Assembly: GCF_017309955.1 (NCBI RefSeq)
Contig: NZ_CP021249.1
Coordinates: 1 to 64,000, forward strand
Length of the DNA: 64,000 nucleotides
From: Novosphingobium sp. KA1
GTDB lineage: Bacteria; Pseudomonadota; Alphaproteobacteria; Sphingomonadales; Sphingomonadaceae
Reading direction: 5' to 3'
Of the stretch, positions 35,759-44,774 are shown in pieces; positions within the stretch are counted from its first letter, which is position 1, and each line of letters begins with the position of its first letter. The notes under the pieces were generated by a model that made no database searches, was not told the DNA's origin, and saw only the letters and a program-made list of their open reading frames with translations. The position numbers and the translations under genes were made by a program.

Positions 35759-36562
35759 CTAAACGATTGCTATTCCGCCCATCCCCGTCATCCATTGAGG
35801 CATCGGTTCGTAATAGATTTTCTCAGCCCTCCGGCCCGGCAAGGTGGCCGCTGCCATCACCCAGTTGACGATTTCCAGACCGCCGTTACCCGCGTTTTTG
35901 AGCAACGTTTCAGTATCGATAGCCCTGAGCCAGCGCATATCGCCCGATTGGAACGCGGCGATAACGCGGCGGTCGAACTCCGCGTTGACTTCACCATGTC
36001 CCGGGATGTTGATCCAATGGCTGAGACCGCCTGTTGCAACCACGACAACGCGCAGATGCGAAGGCAGGTCGAGCCCGACTGCTTCGGCGACGATATCACC
36101 AAGCTGTGCCGCGCGCGCTGCAGTCGGCGGCGGCGTCATGTTGGCGTTGACGTAGATTGGGACGACCGGAATCCTGCCATCGGGGTCGATGAACATTAAC
36201 GGCACCATCACGCCATGATCCGGGCGAAGCTCTTCGCCCTGCGCGAGGTCGAAGCGATCGGCCGCTCGCGCGCACAGCGATTCCGCGAAGGCCCGGTTTC
36301 CGGCAAAAGGCCGCTGCTCAATGTCCATATCGCCCAGCGGAGTGAACGTATCCGAAACACCAACCGTGAAGGGCGGCTGAAGACGCGTCGTGATGTTGAA
36401 AAGATGGTCCGAGCCGATGACGATCAGCAGGTCTGGCCGCAAGAGGCGAACACGCCTGCCGATCTCGTTCATGCCCTCGACGACACGAAGCGCCTGGGCA
36501 TCTCCATCGGGCGAACCGAATAGAACATGCGAGGTGGCGAATACTCCAACGATTTCAGCCAT
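35759..36562 (-). CDS. carBb: 2'-aminobiphenyl-2,3-diol 1,2-dioxygenase catalytic subunit, copy II
   Basis: A 267-residue LigB-type extradiol dioxygenase subunit. Fe(II) ligands H12 (ATSHVLFG) and H53 (IGSDHLFN) and the Glu of GLEIVNWVM are conserved. A candidate catalytic His is in SHWINIPGHGEVN. It overlaps the small-subunit gene by eight bases exactly as in cluster I, and differs from copy I mostly by conservative changes. Confidence 0.86.
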   Translation of the reverse strand: MAEIVGVFATSHVLFGSPDGDAQALRVVEGMNEIGRRVRLLRPDLLIVIGSDHLFNITTRLQPPFTVGVSDTFTPLGDMDIEQRPFAGNRAFAESLCARAADRFDLAQGEELRPDHGVMVPLMFIDPDGRIPVVPIYVNANMTPPPTAARAAQLGDIVAEAVGLDLPSHLRVVVVATGGLSHWINIPGHGEVNAEFDRRVIAAFQSGDMRWLRAIDTETLLKNAGNGGLEIVNWVMAAATLPGRRAEKIYYEPMPQWMTGMGGIAIV

Positions 36563-36836
36563 TGCGATCGACCATTTTCCGGTACGCCTTAACGCTGACG
36601 AAGTCTGGCGCCATCGGATTTGTCAGCATGAAATGATGCATCTGCAAAACCGGATGAAGACCGACTGCGGTGAGAGCGCCAAATCCGCCCTCGTCAAGCG
36701 CTGCGCGTTGTGCGCTCGAAAGACCATAGCGCTCGTATAGCGCCTCTCTGTCCGCCCTGAACAATTCGACATTGCCGGGGTTTGTAAAGAGCTCCTGCAT
36801 CAGCCGGTTTACTGGATAGGAGGCGGTCGTGCCCAT
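36555..36836 (-). CDS. carBa: Extradiol ring-cleavage dioxygenase small subunit, copy II
   Basis: A 93-residue LigA-like subunit of the same length as copy I. It keeps VNRLMQELF, YGLSSAQRAA and GLHPVLQMHHFM. The ATG at 36836 overlaps the carAa stop by one base (TGATG). It pairs with CarBb to form the ring-cleavage enzyme. Confidence 0.82.
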   Translation of the reverse strand: MGTTASYPVNRLMQELFTNPGNVELFRADREALYERYGLSSAQRAALDEGGFGALTAVGLHPVLQMHHFMLTNPMAPDFVSVKAYRKMVDRNG

Positions 36837-37972
36837 CAACGTGCTTCCTGAATGCCGCGATTGTGCTGACTGGCAAGCCCCCGCCACTCGATGATTGCGC
36901 GGTCCGGCTCGAACAGGATTTCTTCGGACCAACCGCGATCATCAGCGTAGAACGGCTCCATCGATTCACGTGCCATGATGTCGTCATCATTGAAGCCGTT
37001 AAGCGCGAGGCCTACCCATTTTTCGTGGAATTCTCGCTCGAAGGAGTCTGCCGCTTCCTTTGACGTCACGACTTTGCCCAGCGTCTGGAAGTAGAGGTGG
37101 CTGGTCTCATCGACCGGCACGTACCATTCGAACTGCGTGAGCTCGGGATCCGGCCACGGTTCGACCTTGAGTACGCCCGGCAGCCAGATCGATATGCTGA
37201 TGGCGACGCGCTTGCTGCCAATGTTGCCATGGATTGCAGGTTTGCCTTCGATCATGCCTTCGAAAACCGGCACCGAATGCTCGCCAAGCAGATCGTAAAC
37301 ACCTTTGGGCTTGCCCGCAGCAACCTCGGAACGCGTAAGCTGGTCGGGATCGCCAGGCGCAAAGCCAAGCGGCAGAATGATATCGTTGCCCTTCACCAGG
37401 ATCGAATTCTTGTGAATGAAGACGTGCCCCGCATCAAAGCCGTTTTCCGCACCCAAGCGCCAGTTCGAGGCCACGAGCCGATGTTGGCCGTGAATGGCGC
37501 GGTTTTCATCAAGGAAGCCGGGCGGCACATCTTCGATAAGCGGCGTTGGTTCGCCGTCGCCTACGTAAACGAAGATAAGACCTTTGGCCTCTTCAACCGG
37601 GAACGTCTTCAAAGCGCGCCGGCCGATCTGCACACTGCCGGGGTTTGTGAGGATATCGACGAGGCGGCCATCGTCCCAGCGATATGTCCAGCCGTGATAC
37701 CAGCAGGATATGGTGTTCTTGGAATAGCACTCGACCCGGTCGGAAAGCGTTACACCGCGATGCAGGCACCTGTCCTGGATCGCATAGACCTTGCCGCCCA
37801 CGCGATTGAGCAGAATCTTCTCTCCCAGGAGCTTGACGGGAACGGGAGTACCTTCGGCGATTTCGCTCGCGAGGCGAACGGGATACCAATGGTTTCGGAA
37901 CCCGAGTTTCGCACGGATATAAGGCTCCCAAACCTTGGTTCTGCGCTCGGCGATTGATGGTTGGTTAGCCAC
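36836..37972 (-). CDS. carAa: Carbazole 1,9a-dioxygenase terminal oxygenase, copy II
   Basis: A 378-residue Rieske oxygenase. The CLHRG/CWYHGW pair forms the Rieske centre, and GFDAGHVFIH with GFNDDDI supplies the mononuclear iron ligands. Over the first 112 aligned residues 93 are identical to copy I. The GTG start at 37972 has AGGA close by. Codon use is mixed at third positions, like the surrounding sphingomonad genes and unlike copy I. It is divergent from its GntR regulator. Confidence 0.88.
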   Translation of the reverse strand: MANQPSIAERRTKVWEPYIRAKLGFRNHWYPVRLASEIAEGTPVPVKLLGEKILLNRVGGKVYAIQDRCLHRGVTLSDRVECYSKNTISCWYHGWTYRWDDGRLVDILTNPGSVQIGRRALKTFPVEEAKGLIFVYVGDGEPTPLIEDVPPGFLDENRAIHGQHRLVASNWRLGAENGFDAGHVFIHKNSILVKGNDIILPLGFAPGDPDQLTRSEVAAGKPKGVYDLLGEHSVPVFEGMIEGKPAIHGNIGSKRVAISISIWLPGVLKVEPWPDPELTQFEWYVPVDETSHLYFQTLGKVVTSKEAADSFEREFHEKWVGLALNGFNDDDIMARESMEPFYADDRGWSEEILFEPDRAIIEWRGLASQHNRGIQEAR

Positions 37973-37996
37973 GTCCTATAAAATCCCAACGTTATT

Positions 37997-38018
37997 GTTG
38001 ACGAGATTGCTAACAATC
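37997..38018 (-). promoter_or_regulatory. Putative CarR operator in the carAa-II/carR gap
   Basis: Read toward carAa-II, the element starts GATTGTTAGCAATC and ends CGTCAAC, with a GATTG/CAATC palindrome. It matches the car-I element at 5-26 at 17 of 22 positions. A further CAATCGTCAAC copy lies at 38026-38036. The site lies between divergent genes, so one regulator could control both. Confidence 0.6.
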
Positions 38019-38074
38019 TTCAAAACAATCGTCAACCCACTTTTATTTGTGGGTGGCTAGGAGAAAATTGGCGC

Positions 38075-38755
38075 ATGATTTCAACGACCATGACTTCGCT
38101 CGACAAGGAAGAATCGCCGGCACACCGGGCTGCAGCTTTCATCCGCGGTGCGATTCTCGAAGCACGATTCGCGCCCGGCCAGCGCCTTGTGGAAAGCGAG
38201 CTCAGCAGCCTCACGGGCCTTGGCCGAGGGCCTGTACGCGAAGCGCTGCGCTTGCTGGCCGCTGAAGGTCTGGTTGCGATCGAGCGCAACAAAGGTGCTG
38301 TCGTGGCGCGAGCCTCGAAGGCGATGATGGTCGAGGTTTTCGAAGTTCGCGAACTTCTGGAAGGTCTTGCGGCGCGCCGCGCGGCGCTGCGTGCGGCCAC
38401 CTCGCCTCACCTCGAATCAATAGAGCGCGCGCTTGACGAGGAATCGCTGCGGAATGTCGACGACAGCGGCCTTATCCTGATGGAGGCAAACGAGCATCTG
38501 CACCAACTTGTCGTCGACGCGGCGGAAAGCCCCGTCATCGAGCGCGTACTGGTACAAATGCAGCTTCCCGAGCTGAGCTCGATATTCTTCAGGCTAATGT
38601 CGCCGACCATATGGCGCCACTCGCGCGAAGATCACATCGGCATCCTCAACACCATTCTGAAAGGTGACGGTGAGGCCGCCGAACAGCGAATGCGAGCGCA
38701 TGTCCGTCGCACCGCCGCGCTTTTTGCTGACCTTCCGGATGAGCTCCTGCGATGA
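38075..38755 (+). CDS. carR: GntR/FCD-family regulator of car-II
   Basis: A 226-residue GntR-type regulator. The winged helix covers about residues 15-80 (LGRGPVREALRLLAAEGLVAIERNKGAVV) and the FCD domain the rest, with the metal/ligand His residues in ANEHLHQLV and REDHIGIL. It is divergent from carAa-II with operator-like palindromes in the gap. The similar gene in car-I shares ERNKGAVV and FEVRELLEGLAARRAA. The ATG at 38075 follows TAGGAG; a second ATG at 38090 is possible. The family suggests repression relieved by a pathway metabolite. Confidence 0.8.
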   Translation: MISTTMTSLDKEESPAHRAAAFIRGAILEARFAPGQRLVESELSSLTGLGRGPVREALRLLAAEGLVAIERNKGAVVARASKAMMVEVFEVRELLEGLAARRAALRAATSPHLESIERALDEESLRNVDDSGLILMEANEHLHQLVVDAAESPVIERVLVQMQLPELSSIFFRLMSPTIWRHSREDHIGILNTILKGDGEAAEQRMRAHVRRTAALFADLPDELLR

Positions 38756-38831
38756 CCGCGCACGGGATTGCAAGTGACCGCCACGCTCTCACCTGCTAGG
38801 TTCCGTCTGCACAGCCGAGAACAGTGCATGA

Positions 38832-39173
38832 AACTCGGGAAAGGCACGCAAGAGCCTAAACGCATGGCTTGAGCGGCGTAGCGGAACGACCCGTGATTTT
38901 GTATTCCCAAGCAGGATCGATTGTCTCGGTCACTCGAGCGCAAGGCAATATGCACGTCTCGTCGACAAATGGGTGTTAACGATTGGTCTCGACAGTCGGG
39001 AATGTGGCACGCACTCGATGCGAAGAACGAAGCCTTCGCTGATTTACAAAGCCACAGGCTATCTCCGCGCCGTACAAATCCTGCTCAGCCATACCAACAT
39101 CGAGAATACAATCAGATACCTCGGCGTAGATGTCGATGATCCTCTCACGCTGTCCGAACGGACCGAAATTTGA
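38832..39173 (+). pseudogene. C-terminal remnant of a tyrosine recombinase/integrase
   Basis: About 113 residues in one open frame. SLNAWLERRSGTTRDFVFPSR leads into ARQYARLVDKWV, then GTHSMRRTK (catalytic H-x-x-R) and LLSHTNIENTIRYLG (catalytic His and Tyr). The N-terminal arm and the first catalytic Arg are missing; a TGA closes the frame upstream. It is a relic of an integrative element next to the car-II regulator. Confidence 0.7.
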
Positions 39174-39378
39174 TCCCTCACCGGCTTCTCGACGTTTTCG
39201 GAAGCCGGCATTCGCGCATGAAACAAAGGCAGCTAACAAATCTCGGTTTTTGGTGGCGGAACGACCGTTTTGTCGGCGGCTATCGCCGCTGTCACGCTGC
39301 ACTGCGAGAGACCGTACCTGTCGCTATCGGCCTAAATCAGCCCTTGGCGGCCACTTCAGGCTCGGCGATCCGCTCGCT

Positions 39379-40259
39379 TCACACAGCGTGGACGACGCGG
39401 CCGAGCTCCTCGACCTGCTCGCCGAGCCACGTGAGTTCTTCCTCGCTGATGCGGTAATGCTTCGAGTAGCGCGCCTTCACATAGGCCTGCTTGAGCTTCT
39501 CGAACATCACGCGCTGCTTGCGGTTGTCCTCGGGCCAGACATACATCAGGCGCCGGTCGATGAGGTTGGCCTGTGACCGTAAGAAACCGAGGTTGTGAAC
39601 GTGTGGAGTATAGAACGTGCAGACCAGAAGCACGCAGTGGTAGAGTCGCTCGGTTGCCTGATGAAAATCGAAGGCCGCATCTCTTAGGTAGCCCTGCCCG
39701 ACGTCAAACTTGGCGATATTGTAGCGCTTCATCGCCGAAGGAAACCACTCATCGAAGTATTCCCGCGCCATTTTTAGCGCATCCTTCGGCGTCTTGGGCT
39801 TTGGCGTATGGAGCACGCTGTCGTCGCTCTGGTAGAGCGCGATGCCGTCCTTGGCGACGTCCATGAAGAAATACCGGCCATGGGCAAGGCCGTCGTTCAC
39901 CTCCTGCAGCGTGTGCACGATGAAGTTGACTGGGGTTTTGATGCTCTTCGTGATGCCGTACTCGCGGTGGAAACGCTCCTCGGCCTTCGCCCAGTATTTC
40001 ACATAGTCGGTGAGCCGCTTGTCGTTGACGATGACGAGGAGGTCGAAGTCGGACTTGTAGCCCTTGGCGGTGTGCGGTTCGTCGACCCAGCCGCCGCGTG
40101 CGTAGCTGCCGTAGAGAATGACCTTGGTGATGCGGCCCTTCTTCTTCCACTGGTGCTGGCGAGCGCGAGGACGTCATTGAACTCCTCGAACAGGATTTCG
40201 ACGACGCGCTCAAGCTCGCGCTGCTTTGCGGGCGGCAGATGATCGAGGCTCGTGCGCAT
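39379..40259 (-). pseudogene. Nucleotidyltransferase-HEPN protein, frameshifted
   Basis: The N-terminal part opens MRTSLDHLPPAKQRELERVV. After a one-base loss near 40159 the frame shifts, and the nucleotidyltransferase core follows (YGSYARGGWVDEP, then SDFDLLVIVNDKRLTDYVKYW with the DxD pair). The HEPN half (RDAAFDFHQATERLYHCVLLVCTFY) runs to the stop at 39379. Restoring one base gives about 293 residues. MNT and HEPN domains usually form toxin-antitoxin pairs; here both are in one chain. If the shift is real the catalytic half is not made, though the C-terminal part could still be translated from an internal start at 40002. Confidence 0.7.
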
Positions 40260-40317
40260 AGGATGATCTGCCCCCACCGAGTGGACCGATTGGTTTGTTA
40301 GTGCATTAAGCTCATCG

Positions 40318-40372
40318 CCGCCATATCCGGACGGAGGTGGAGCGAAGCGGAACCGGAGGCCGGATATGGCGG
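40318..40372. repeat. Large perfect inverted repeat before the recombinase unit
   Basis: CCGCCATATCCGG (40318-40330) and CCGGATATGGCGG (40360-40372) are exact complements of 13 bases separated by 29 bases. It lies between the broken MNT-HEPN gene and the serine recombinase unit. It could be a terminator, a recombinase site, or part of the unit's edge. Confidence 0.5.
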
Positions 40373-40968
40373 TGTCGCCGTTTCTGGTGCCGGTGGCCGA
40401 TAGCCAAGACTGCTGTGCGGGCGGACGTGGTTGTACAACACGGCGACGCAACGCCCACGGGACCGAAGTTCGAGAAGTTCTCTATCGCTGGCATCCCTGG
40501 GCTGGCTGGCATGTCCACATCCATGAGCAGGTCGAACGAGCCGGTTCGGTTAATCTGCGCTGTAGCAAGACGGGAGCGACTTCGGACCGGTGGCTCGAGA
40601 TTCCGGCGTGGATGTTCGACCCTGCTGCGTGCGCCCTGGCACGGATGGGTGCGTCCCCCCAAGTCGATGTCGGCGCGCTGAGCGCCTTGGTCAAGTTATT
40701 GCGAGCCGCAGCGCCGGTTTCAGCATTGTCGGATTCGAGCGCAGCATCGGGCCCTCACGACTCACATTCGGGAGGTCTCAATGCCGCGCAAGTCCAAGAC
40801 GTTGCAACTCGACCTGTTCTCCTGCCCACGCGATTTCGAGATATCCAAGACACCACGGTGGGACACCCTGCCAGCGCAGACACGCCAGACGTTGACGTCG
40901 TTGATGGTGCGCCTGTTGCTCGAGCACTTCGACGATCCCGTTGCGGAGCTGCGGGAGGTGCAAGATGA
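40366..40968 (+). CDS. Unknown protein of the serine-recombinase unit
   Basis: The recognisable part is residues about 25-110 ([19 protein letters not shown] and [18 protein letters not shown]). I recall short proteins of this 'WHPW...W-F-DPA' style encoded just before large serine recombinases; I cannot assign a function. The end of the frame (from about 40781) overlaps the next gene and is rich in chance-like sequence, so a frameshift or early stop may have been lost. The start is uncertain. Translation start at 40366 lies inside the inverted repeat. Confidence 0.45.
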   Translation: MAVSPFLVPVADSQDCCAGGRGCTTRRRNAHGTEVREVLYRWHPWAGWHVHIHEQVERAGSVNLRCSKTGATSDRWLEIPAWMFDPAACALARMGASPQVDVGALSALVKLLRAAAPVSALSDSSAASGPHDSHSGGLNAAQVQDVATRPVLLPTRFRDIQDTTVGHPASADTPDVDVVDGAPVARALRRSRCGAAGGAR

Positions 40969-40975
40969 TCTCTGA
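40781..40975 (+). CDS. Small protein upstream of serine recombinase
   Basis: A 64-residue protein, [19 protein letters not shown]..., with an acidic helical C-terminus ([19 protein letters not shown]). A GGGAGG site precedes the ATG. Its last 11 bases overlap the recombinase start, so the two are probably translated together and may act together. No family recognised. Confidence 0.55.
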   Translation: MPRKSKTLQLDLFSCPRDFEISKTPRWDTLPAQTRQTLTSLMVRLLLEHFDDPVAELREVQDDL

Positions 40976-43037
40976 GAAGATCGGGCCGCAGCATCTCGAG
41001 CGCAAGGCAATCCTGTATGTGCGGCAGTCCTCGGTCCATCAGGTCCTCCACAACCGTGAGAGCAGCACCCTGCAATACGCCATGCGCGGCCGCCTCACAG
41101 CAATGGGCTGGTCGCACATCGAGACAATCGACGACGATCTTGGTCGATCCGCGGCGGGCGGTGTGACGCGCGCCGGTTTCGACCGCATGGTCGCAGAGGT
41201 TTGCCTGGGCAAGGTCGGCGCCGTCGCGGCGCGGGAAGTCTCCCGCTTCGCCCGTAATAGCCGCGACTGGCAGCAGCTCATCGAGATGTGCCGCGTGGTC
41301 GATACGGTGCTGATCGACCAGGAGACCGTGTATGCCCCGCGCCAGGGTAATGACCGGTTGCTACTCGGCCTGAAGGGCAGCCTCAACGAGTATGAGTTGG
41401 ATCTCCTGCGCCAGCGTTCGCTCTCGGCCCGTTACGAGAAGGCCCGGCGCGGCGAACTGGTCGTTGCCGCCCCCGTGGGCTTCGTGAAGGCCGGCGACCG
41501 GATCGAGAAGGATCCTGACCGACGCGTCCAGGAAGCCATTGCCCTTGTGTTCGACAAGGTGGCCGAACTCGGCAGTGCGCGGCAGGCGCTGCTCTGGTTC
41601 ATCGAACATGGGCTGGATTTGCCCGCAAAGCGCAACAACGGTGATGTCGTATGGCGCAGGCCGAGCTATGCTACCATTCACCGAATGATCGAGAACCCGA
41701 TCTACGGTGGAGCTTATGCCTATGGTAAGAGCCGTGCCGCGACCGGATATGATGGCACCGCCATGCGGTCGAGGAGCCGTCGTAAGGCGCGGGATGAGTG
41801 GCTGGCACTCATCCCCGGCTCGCACGAAGGCTACGTCAGCTGGGAGCGCTCGGAGGATATCCGGAAGATGGTGAGCGATAATGTTCCCACCAGTCAGCAT
41901 CATGGAGCGCCCAAGCACGGCGACGCATTGCTTGCTGGGCTCATCCGTTGCCGACGCTGCGGACGCAAGCTGACGGTGCGCTACACCGGCGCCAAGCATG
42001 ATATCCCACGTTATTCCTGTTGGCGGGGCCTGCTCGATAACGGCGAGCCGCGCTGCATCGCGTTCGGCGGATTGCGGGTCGACGATGCGATCGAGCGGGC
42101 TCTATTGCAGGTTCTTGAACCCGGAGCGATCGCCGCCTCGGTTGAGGCCGAAGCACAAGCGGCCGATCGCCGCGATCAAGTCCGTGATGTGTTGATGCGT
42201 GATCTCGAGGCGGCACGCTACGCAGCCGACCGGGCTTTCCGGCAATATGATGCCGCCGATCCGCAGAACCGATTGGTGGCAGCCGAACTGGAAACGCGAT
42301 GGAACCGCGCCCTCACGCGTGCCGGCGAGGTGGAAGCCAGGATTGTCGCGCACGATGCCTCGACAGCACATCCGGCCTTACCGTCGCTCAAGGATATTGA
42401 TGGTCTTGCCAGCGATCTCGAAGCAGTGTGGAACGCCCCGCAGTCCGATGCGCGGCTGAAGAAGCGCATCGTGCGCACTCTCATCCAGGAGGTGGTCGCC
42501 GACATTGATCACGACGCATCCGAGATCGTGCTGCTGATCCACTGGGTCGGCGGTGTTCACACCGATTTGCGGCTGCCGAGGCGCCGCAAAGGACAGCGCA
42601 ACAGCACCTCCGCCGACATCATTGCCGCCGTGCGCGAACTGGTTCTCATCGCCAATGACGATCTGATCGCCGGCATCCTAAACCGCAACGGGCTGGTGAC
42701 GGGGCACGGCAACCGCTGGACTCGCGAGCGGGTCACCGCGCTTCGATCACATCACCGGATTCCCGTCTTCCGCACGGTCGCTGACGGTCCCGCGCCGTGG
42801 CTCAACCTGAGCCAGGCTGCCCGCCACATCGGCGTGGCATCCAAAACTCTCCGGATCGCCGCCGAAGCCGGCGAGATCAAAGGCATCCACCCTCTGCCGG
42901 AAGGCCCATGGATATTCTGTCGCACCGAACTCGACGGATCAGCCGCCCATCACCTTGCAAAACGAGCGCGGCAAAATCCAAAATACCCCACGGGATCGCA
43001 TCCCGATCAACAAACCCTATTTTCTTCAACCACATAG
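40965..43037 (+). CDS. Large serine recombinase
   Basis: A 690-residue large serine recombinase. Residues about 12-160 form the resolvase domain with the catalytic Ser in [10 protein letters not shown] and the Arg set in [11 protein letters not shown]. The Recombinase domain follows ([21 protein letters not shown]). A zinc ribbon (CRRCGRKL...YSCWRG...C) and a coiled coil come next. A C-terminal helix-turn-helix ([23 protein letters not shown]) ends it. The start at 40965 ([15 protein letters not shown]) has GGGAGGTG upstream. It is intact and might still catalyse integration or excision of its own unit. Confidence 0.85.
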   Translation: MISEKIGPQHLERKAILYVRQSSVHQVLHNRESSTLQYAMRGRLTAMGWSHIETIDDDLGRSAAGGVTRAGFDRMVAEVCLGKVGAVAAREVSRFARNSRDWQQLIEMCRVVDTVLIDQETVYAPRQGNDRLLLGLKGSLNEYELDLLRQRSLSARYEKARRGELVVAAPVGFVKAGDRIEKDPDRRVQEAIALVFDKVAELGSARQALLWFIEHGLDLPAKRNNGDVVWRRPSYATIHRMIENPIYGGAYAYGKSRAATGYDGTAMRSRSRRKARDEWLALIPGSHEGYVSWERSEDIRKMVSDNVPTSQHHGAPKHGDALLAGLIRCRRCGRKLTVRYTGAKHDIPRYSCWRGLLDNGEPRCIAFGGLRVDDAIERALLQVLEPGAIAASVEAEAQAADRRDQVRDVLMRDLEAARYAADRAFRQYDAADPQNRLVAAELETRWNRALTRAGEVEARIVAHDASTAHPALPSLKDIDGLASDLEAVWNAPQSDARLKKRIVRTLIQEVVADIDHDASEIVLLIHWVGGVHTDLRLPRRRKGQRNSTSADIIAAVRELVLIANDDLIAGILNRNGLVTGHGNRWTRERVTALRSHHRIPVFRTVADGPAPWLNLSQAARHIGVASKTLRIAAEAGEIKGIHPLPEGPWIFCRTELDGSAAHHLAKRARQNPKYPTGSHPDQQTLFSSTT

Positions 43038-43048
43038 ACAGATGGGTG

Positions 43049-43783
43049 TTATGAAGCAGGATTGTAATGCCGCCGCCAGGCTTCGATCAGCACCCTGGCC
43101 TCGGCGAGGCTGTAGAAGATTTCACCATTGAGCAGTTCGTCGCGCAGCGACCCATTGAAGCTTTCATTATAGCCATTCTCCCATGGCGATCCCGGCGCGA
43201 TGTAGAGCGTCTTCACGCCGATCTGCCGCAGCCATTGCTGGACGGCATTGGCGATAAATTCGGCGCCATTATCTGACCGTATATGTGCAGGCGGGCCGCG
43301 CGAGATGAACAGGTCCGCCAAGGCCGCCAGCACATCCTCATGTTTGAGCTGTCGCGCAACGATAAGCGCCAGACATTCCCTGCTGGCCTCGTCGATGATC
43401 GTCAGGATGCGGAACTTGCGGCCGTCATGCGTGCGCCCCTCGACGAAGTCGTAGGCCCACACATGCCCAGGATACTCAGGCCGCAGGCGGATGCATGATC
43501 CGTCGTTGAGCCATAGACGCCCGCGTTTGGGCTGGCGCTGCGGCACCTTGAGCCCTTCGCGCCGCCATATCCGCTCGACCCGTTTATGGTTCACCGTCCA
43601 CCCCGCATGGCGCAGCAACGCCGTGACCCGGCGGTAGCCGTAACGACCATATTGCTTTGCCAAGGCGATGATGTCCTCCGTCAGCGCCTGTTCGTCATCC
43701 GCCCCACGCGGCACTTTACGCTGTGTCGATCGATGCTGCCCCAGAACCCGGCATATCCGTCGCTCGGATAGCCGGACTGGCAA
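43049..43783 (-). pseudogene. IS3-family OrfB, C-terminus truncated
   Basis: Readable integrase core: [16 protein letters not shown] (first Asp), [12 protein letters not shown] (second Asp) and a Glu in the [13 protein letters not shown] segment. The frame opens further upstream in the same phase to about 43845, so OrfA and OrfB were joined by a frameshift. The C-terminus ends abruptly at RRHYN followed by three foreign residues and a stop, where the family continues for about 30 residues. The end of the IS was replaced by the recombinase unit. Confidence 0.75.
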
Positions 43784-44169
43784 ATCCCGTCGTATATGAT
43801 CGATGCAGCGCCTTCGCCGCGCGGGGCTCAGAAGTTTCCCCGTGCAGCTTCCTGCAATATCAGCTTGTCCAGCGTCAGGTCCGAGATCGCCCGGCGAAGC
43901 CGCTGGTTCTCTTTCTCCAGATCCTTCATCCGCCGCGCCTGGTCAGTCTTTAGGCCGCCATACTCCTTGCGCCAGCGATAGTAAGTCTGTTCGCTGACTG
44001 CGATCCGGCGACACGCCTCCGCCGTCGAGGCCCCCTGGGCCAGCACGATCTCAACTTCACGCAGCTTCCCGATAATCTCTTCCGGCTTGTGCTTCTTGCT
44101 TGGCATTCGTCATCCCTTTCGTGGTCCAGACTATCATAGTCTCTGGGCCACTCAGCGGGGGGCAGATCA
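43068..44169 (-). mobile_element. Truncated IS3-family element (IS407-like group)
   Basis: The right end lies at 44169, reading inward TGATCTGCCCCCCGCTGAG on the minus strand. The left end is missing: similarity stops near 43068 next to the recombinase unit. With one end gone it cannot transpose by itself. Confidence 0.6.
43828..44106 (-). CDS. IS3-family transposase OrfA (of the truncated element)
   Basis: A 92-residue OrfA opening [19 protein letters not shown]. It has a helix-turn-helix ([25 protein letters not shown]) and a coiled coil ([24 protein letters not shown]). The frame is intact, but its partner OrfB is truncated. Confidence 0.82.
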   Translation of the reverse strand: MPSKKHKPEEIIGKLREVEIVLAQGASTAEACRRIAVSEQTYYRWRKEYGGLKTDQARRMKDLEKENQRLRRAISDLTLDKLILQEAARGNF

Positions 44170-44661
44170 CTGGTCGCGGTAGACGGCCGGATCGGAGGCT
44201 GCGGCGATCTGGCTTGCCGGTATCGCCCTGACGACACGCGCGACGGCCGCATAGCTGGGGGTTCGGTGTCCATGCGCGATGGCGAGTTCCTGCACCTTTC
44301 GGTGAATGGCGGCGACCGGGGGTCGCGGGCGCTTGGTGGCGAGAGTGCGGGTCAGTTCGACCAGATGTTCCGGCAGGTGCAGCCTGCCCCGATCGTTGCG
44401 CGGCAGACGCGCGAGACCGGCAAGTCCTTCGGCACGGTAGCGCCCGAGCCAGCGCTGCAACGTCCGCTCGCTCAGCGTGCCGGTGCGGGCGAGGTCCGCG
44501 AGCGGGATGCCATCGGCGAGGTGCGGTTCAAGGACGCGGTAGCGCTCGATCGCCAGCGGCGGGACAAGCGCCGGATGCGTCACCGCCGACGGTCCGTGTC
44601 GCAGGTAAGGAAAACGGAGATTTGCCTGCCCATCGCCATGCGAGTCCGCTCGCGTTGCCAA
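44167..44661 (-). pseudogene. N-terminal fragment of a Mu/TniA-like transposase
   Basis: About 160 residues of a DNA-binding region: PPLAIERYRVLEPHLADG, then a helix-turn-helix (PLADLARTGTLSERTLQRWLGRYRAEGL) and a second helical domain (ELAIAHGHRTPSYAAVARVV). This resembles the N-terminus of TniA/Mu-type transposases; the DDE core is missing. The frame is cut where the IS3 end begins, and the TGA stop is supplied by the IS tip. It is divergent from the resolvase at 44775. Confidence 0.6.
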
Positions 44662-44774
44662 ACCGGCCTGTTCGACGTAAATCTACCCGGTAAAGAAAAC
44701 TAGGGCAACATAGACCTGCCGATGACGACTTTCTTCCCAAACCGCGCCCGATCGGGGCGCCACCGGCCCTACGC

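Noticed and set aside
39749..40213. A separate 154-codon minus-strand gene
   Set aside because: It runs in a third frame through the nucleotidyltransferase-HEPN gene and has a low-complexity Ser/Arg/Pro composition.
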